NCBI GenBank assembly: GCA_947846985.1
Contig: CANTUZ010000001.1
Coordinates: forward strand, 187,473,455-187,537,454
Direction: 5' to 3'
From: Fratercula arctica
Lineage: Eukaryota > Chordata > Aves > Charadriiformes > Alcidae
DNA: 64,000 bases
The notes beneath the pieces are model-generated. The model saw only the letters and a program-made list of their open reading frames with translations, was not told the DNA's origin and ran no database searches. Positions within the stretch are counted from its first letter, which is position 1, and the number at the start of each line of letters is the position of its first letter. The translations under genes and the position numbers were made by a program. Shown in pieces: positions 59,740 through 64,000 of this stretch.

Positions 59740-62700
59740 TCATTTTTTCTGATTTTTCAACTTTTTAAAAATCTCTTAAAATGCCGAACAGCATAGAATA
59801 CTGTGCAGTTCTTCCAAAATATGGGAGAGGGAAAAGAAATGGATGAGCATCAATGCAGTTCCACTATTATCAACTGCATTTAACTTATTTATAATAGAAA
59901 ATAATGTATCTCTGTGTGTAACTAAGCCCATGCAGAATGATTGCTTTCTCTTCAGCAGGTCTGTTGCTGCCGAATTTTGGCTGCATTCAAAAAATGCTTA
60001 ATTCTTTTCACGGGCACATGCTTTATTTACAGATGAGCTGGAGAATTTTCATTTTCTTGCTTACTGGCCTACAGAAGCTAGCTGACACGGTATGTTCTTT
60101 GTACATCAAGAACATCTTTCTACGTTAAAAATGTTTGTACCATTTGTACCATTTAGAGAGGGATTCATATGGCTTTTGAAAACTGGATCTTAACGATTAG
60201 TGTCCATGAAAACTTCTCTGGAGTTTTTTTCTTCTGCAAGAAGTTAGCTTGCTGTTCAGATGTGCTCTTCAAAACACCTTCCTTATGTTAAAAATGGAAA
60301 TATCTCTTTGGAAAATAAAGATTGGTCAGGCTAGGCTTGAAGTCTTTTGAGAGTTATTTTCTTTCACAACGTCCAAGGATTTTTACAAAGATATTTTCCA
60401 CAGAAAAATATCCCCTTGATGAATTAATAAAATAAAAAAATGAATCAGTACTAGCCCTCGTGTCTAAAAGGAGCCCTATAAAAGCCTGAGCTTTGAGAGA
60501 ACTCAGGTCTGAATCCAAACTTTGAGAATGAGGCCATTCCCCAGAGAAAAATGTGTCATTTTAGGTCATGCACTACTGGATATAGGCTTTCTTAAATAGC
60601 TCACTGAAGTCATCCAGCTCTGGCTACCACAGGCAGTCAAGTAGAATGGTTTGGTTTGTTCTTATTTTGATTTAGGCTTATCATTAATTAGTTCTTTCCA
60701 CCATTCCTTTAGCTGTTACAAGCCTCAAGTGAGCTTGTAATTAAGCAATTAAAGCTGTTATTTTTTTACATATTTTACAGCAGTTTCTTTCTCTGGAACA
60801 GGTGTGCTTTTACTATAAGAAAATGCCAAATGGACTGTTAGGCTGAGGGTAAAATATTAGATGCCTGGCAAATACGTTTACTTCATCCATGAAAGGAGTG
60901 GAAGGAAGCGTGAATATATACAGATTCGTCAATACTTGGAGGTGAATCTGCCCCGGGCAACTCTGGCTGGCAAGTATTCTCTGGATTTTATGGATTTGAC
61001 AGCTCTGACAGACATCCCAAAGCTCTGCCATGGCTGATACCATCAATAGCTTACAGCATTGTTGGACAACGGGGACTGAATGGGCGCTGGCACTGAACTG
61101 TGATCTTCGATGTAGGGATAGGTTCCTAAAGTTTGTCTCCAATTCGTTTGAAATGTGGACAAACCATCCCAGCTGATCCCTTACCAGCAACTTACAAATG
61201 AGAATTTAGGCAAGAAGGGGAGTCCAGAAACTTCGTCTCATTGTCTGCAACAAATGTAGGAAAATTTACACCTGATTCAGGCCATCTGCTTTGCAGCATC
61301 TTCTTCCCATCTATGGAATGGGGAAAATGTTACTGCTCGTAACAGGAGTAGACTTTCCATCATCATGGTAGAGTTATGAGGATAAATAAATAAAAAGTGT
61401 GAGGTGTTCCTATTCCAACCTGCCTTTTGTTACTGCAGACCTTGCATTTATAATTATGAGCTGGAGATTCAGTTCTGGCACGCAAAATATTTCAGCATCT
61501 TGTTTTTCATGAAGATCACAACTAACATGCAGAACTAACCCCAGATTTGTGTTTGTGGAATTTTTTCTTTTAATTCACAAAGAAATTTAACCTGCCTCCA
61601 TATGAGAGCTATTTCATAAAATCCTTCTAATCTGCCTCTAGAACTTTTATATTTGTATCTTATCTTTCCCCACCCTACTTGTTTGCCCTATAAATTGGAA
61701 TAAATTCTTAACAGAAACTTTGACATATTAGTAAATGAGGAGCCTTTTCCCACCTATTGAAAAAGCTCACTTAGGCATGCACTGACCGAAAAGTTCAGAA
61801 CATCCCTGCAGCTCTGGGACCTCAGACCACACACTCATATTTAGTGGAAGCCAAAGCATGGTAAGTCCATTATTTTTACAGGGTGTGATCATTCCCCCAC
61901 CTGCAGAGATAAAACTATTGCTGTTGAGCTGTATTAACCCTATTTTAAAAATACATGGAAAAATACATGGGTATTTTTTTTTTTTTTAAATAAAATGCAA
62001 ATGGAACAAGGTCAAACAGCAGACACGCTACCAGTGTTGTCTGTTAGTCCACTGTGATCATGAAAATTAGAGCTGAAGACCTCCAGTGAGTATAATGAGC
62101 CAGCAGTTATGCGTTAAAAACTGAGGTGCTTTCTTCATGCAGGGATTTACAACTAAGGGGAGAATTAATAAAGGCTAATTTTAGCCTGGTGACACTAATC
62201 TTCCTAAGTTTATTGCGACAAAAAGAAAATGTCTTCTGTAGAGGCAATTCAGAGGAGCTAAGATAGGTTCCTGCTCTGAGTCATCCTCCAGAGAAGACTC
62301 TGCACTGATTGATGCAAAATGTTTGGCTTGGCTTGGCTCCTTTCCTCTGCTCCATAAAAAGTGACATTTGCTGCAGAAATAGGGCAGGCCTATGGAAGCA
62401 ACTAGAGCTTCATGTAAGTGGTGGGGCAGGTCCTTCGCTACATGCTTCTCTCACAACTTGAGGCCAGGGGTGAGTGTCACCCATGCTAGGTGTCCAGTTT
62501 TGTCTGGCTTCCCCCTCCAACTGCAAGCAGAAGAAAGAAGGAGCCCTTCACAAGGCACTGAATCAGATGCTGTTTTAGACACCTAAATGGAGTAAAACAT
62601 AGAGATTCACACTTTTATTTCAAACTTTGAGGAGAGCTTTTCTATTTTTCCAACTGCCTCAGTTTAGTAAGAGCTGCTTTTTCACCCCGTGTAAGCTAGG

Positions 62701-64000
62701 ATTGGCCATGAAATGCTTAGAAGTGAAGCTCCAGTGACAAAGAGTCCCATCCCACGTAAGCATCAAAGAGTGGGTGTTTAAGTCCCATTAATGAGACCAG
62801 TTCTCACAGCCTGATATTTCTAGAAGACACCTGAACAGTTAATAATATGCTAGAAGTGGCAGAATAGTACAGAACAATGTTGACATGGATCAGCGATCAT
62901 GGTTCAGCACGGTATTTGTCAAGGAATTTGGTACTGGAAATGATTGAGAAAAGAATGACTCGATTTGCACAAGGTCTGGCAGAATTAAAGCTTTCAATCT
63001 GTTTGCCTCTCCAGCCAAGACGGTTACAACTTATCTCGATCAAGACCTACAGGGACTAGCTCTAATAAGAGATGTACACACCTACCGCAGGACTGAGATG
63101 ACAGTCAGGCATTTAAATCCAAAATTGTAATCCCTGCCCAGCTGCCACCCAACCAGGAACATGTCTAAACTCAGAAGGCACCTCCCTTTCGTGTAACCTC
63201 CCCTCAGTACCTACAGTTTTACTTTGGTCATGCCCAGAACTGCCTTTGCTTGAGCAACCTGGCATCTTACTCACATCTAAGCCCCATCAGAATCACAAAA
63301 GAATTGCCTTGCATCCCTCAACATACACTTACTGCACATCAGCAGAATAAGGCACTACCCAAAATACGCTTTCCCAGGAGTGAGTCCAAACGCATTAGCG
63401 CACCTTAGACAGGCAAAAGTTGATTTTGGGTTTCTCAGGTTTTGGATTACTTCTTCTAGCCCTCAGGATAGTGTGAACTGTGTTATGGCAGCAGCGCTTC
63501 CATATGAAAGGAAATCCCTCCTAGCTAGATGTTATGAGAAAGAAGGAAAGTGAGGGGATCTCACCATCTCTCCTGGTATGACTACTCCTTTCATGCAAGG
63601 AACAGGCCAGCTAACAAATGCATACATGAAAGTGCGGTCCTGTATACTGGTGGTGAGGGGCGCTCATCTCAGGGGAAAAGTTCTGTTCCAGTGACTTATA
63701 ATTTGAAGTACAGAAATACTCCAGAGGCTGGGGACAGGATGATGACCATGAAGCCTCCAGGACGAGAAGTCTGTAAATCATGGACCGAGCAAAACATTGC
63801 CCTGCATGTCAAACCTGTCCCAACGCTCGTTATCGCGCAGCAGGGTGAGGACAGTAGCGTGGCTGATAAAAGCTCACTACCAACAGTTCTGGCGGCTCAG
63901 ACGTTCATCCAGTGAAACATCCAGAAATGCGCATAAAAGGATGTGCTTTAGCAGTTGAACTGAAGACACTAAAAAAAGCAACGATCTCCCTCTCCCAAGG
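59740..64000. other. downstream intergenic region (CAV2-CAV1 interval)
   Basis: No coding exon recognised. The caveolin-1 signature region was looked for in the translations and not seen, so CAV1 must begin beyond the window if synteny holds. A T-run lies at about 61973-61987. The 121-codon frame at 63550-63915 has no recognised motif and I do not support it as a gene. Confidence 0.7.

Noticed and set aside
58323..64000. search for caveolin-1 exons
   Set aside because: No frame shows the CAV1 N terminus or its signature region. CAV1 is probably beyond the window.
1..64000. CRISPR array, operon, phage or intact retroviral element
   Set aside because: No regularly spaced repeats, no clustered coding frames, and no LTR pair or gag/pol/env order. 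Only LINE-derived polymerase sequence is present.

Overview
The window looks like bird (avian) nuclear DNA. It carries several 5'-truncated CR1 LINEs that end in the avian-type 3' octamer repeat (ATTCTATG-like), it is AT-rich and gene-poor, and it has a single CpG-island gene with vertebrate splice sites. The species cannot be fixed from the sequence.

The only protein-coding gene I can support is caveolin-2 (CAV2), on the + strand. Its three coding exons are 50212-50361, 50605-50792 and 58172-58322. They join in frame with consensus GT/AG junctions to give 162 codons plus TAA, the same length as human CAV2. The 5' end lies in a strong CpG island (about 49800-50680) that also covers the 243-bp first intron. 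Intron 2 is about 7.4 kb. The likely 3' UTR reaches overlapping AATAAA signals near 59700. In other vertebrates the order is TES-CAV2-CAV1-MET. Neither TES nor CAV1 coding exons were recognised here, so the 49.8 kb upstream is interpreted as the TES-CAV2 intergenic interval and the last 4 kb as the start of the CAV2-CAV1 interval.

Layout: 1-49290 is non-coding DNA with CR1 pieces at 7527-7790 (-), 15861-15930 (-), 30675-30770 (+), 33412-34608 (+, the longest, with a decayed reverse-transcriptase reading frame), about 41700-41800 (+, old and uncertain) and 44417-44596 (+). It also holds low-complexity tracts and a 91-bp AT-rich hairpin at 48995-49085. A CR1 with an inverted 5' end (49291-49771) abuts the CAV2 CpG island. 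Another CR1 (57807-58130) ends about 40 bp before the last CAV2 exon.

The best leads are these: the N-terminal exon of CAV2 lacks both tyrosines known as Src targets in mammalian CAV2; the two CR1 insertions sit at functionally sensitive positions of the gene; the first intron is dense in G-quadruplex-type motifs; and there is a near-perfect hairpin about 1.1 kb upstream of the gene. I found no evidence for a new multi-gene system, CRISPR array, operon or intact mobile element.
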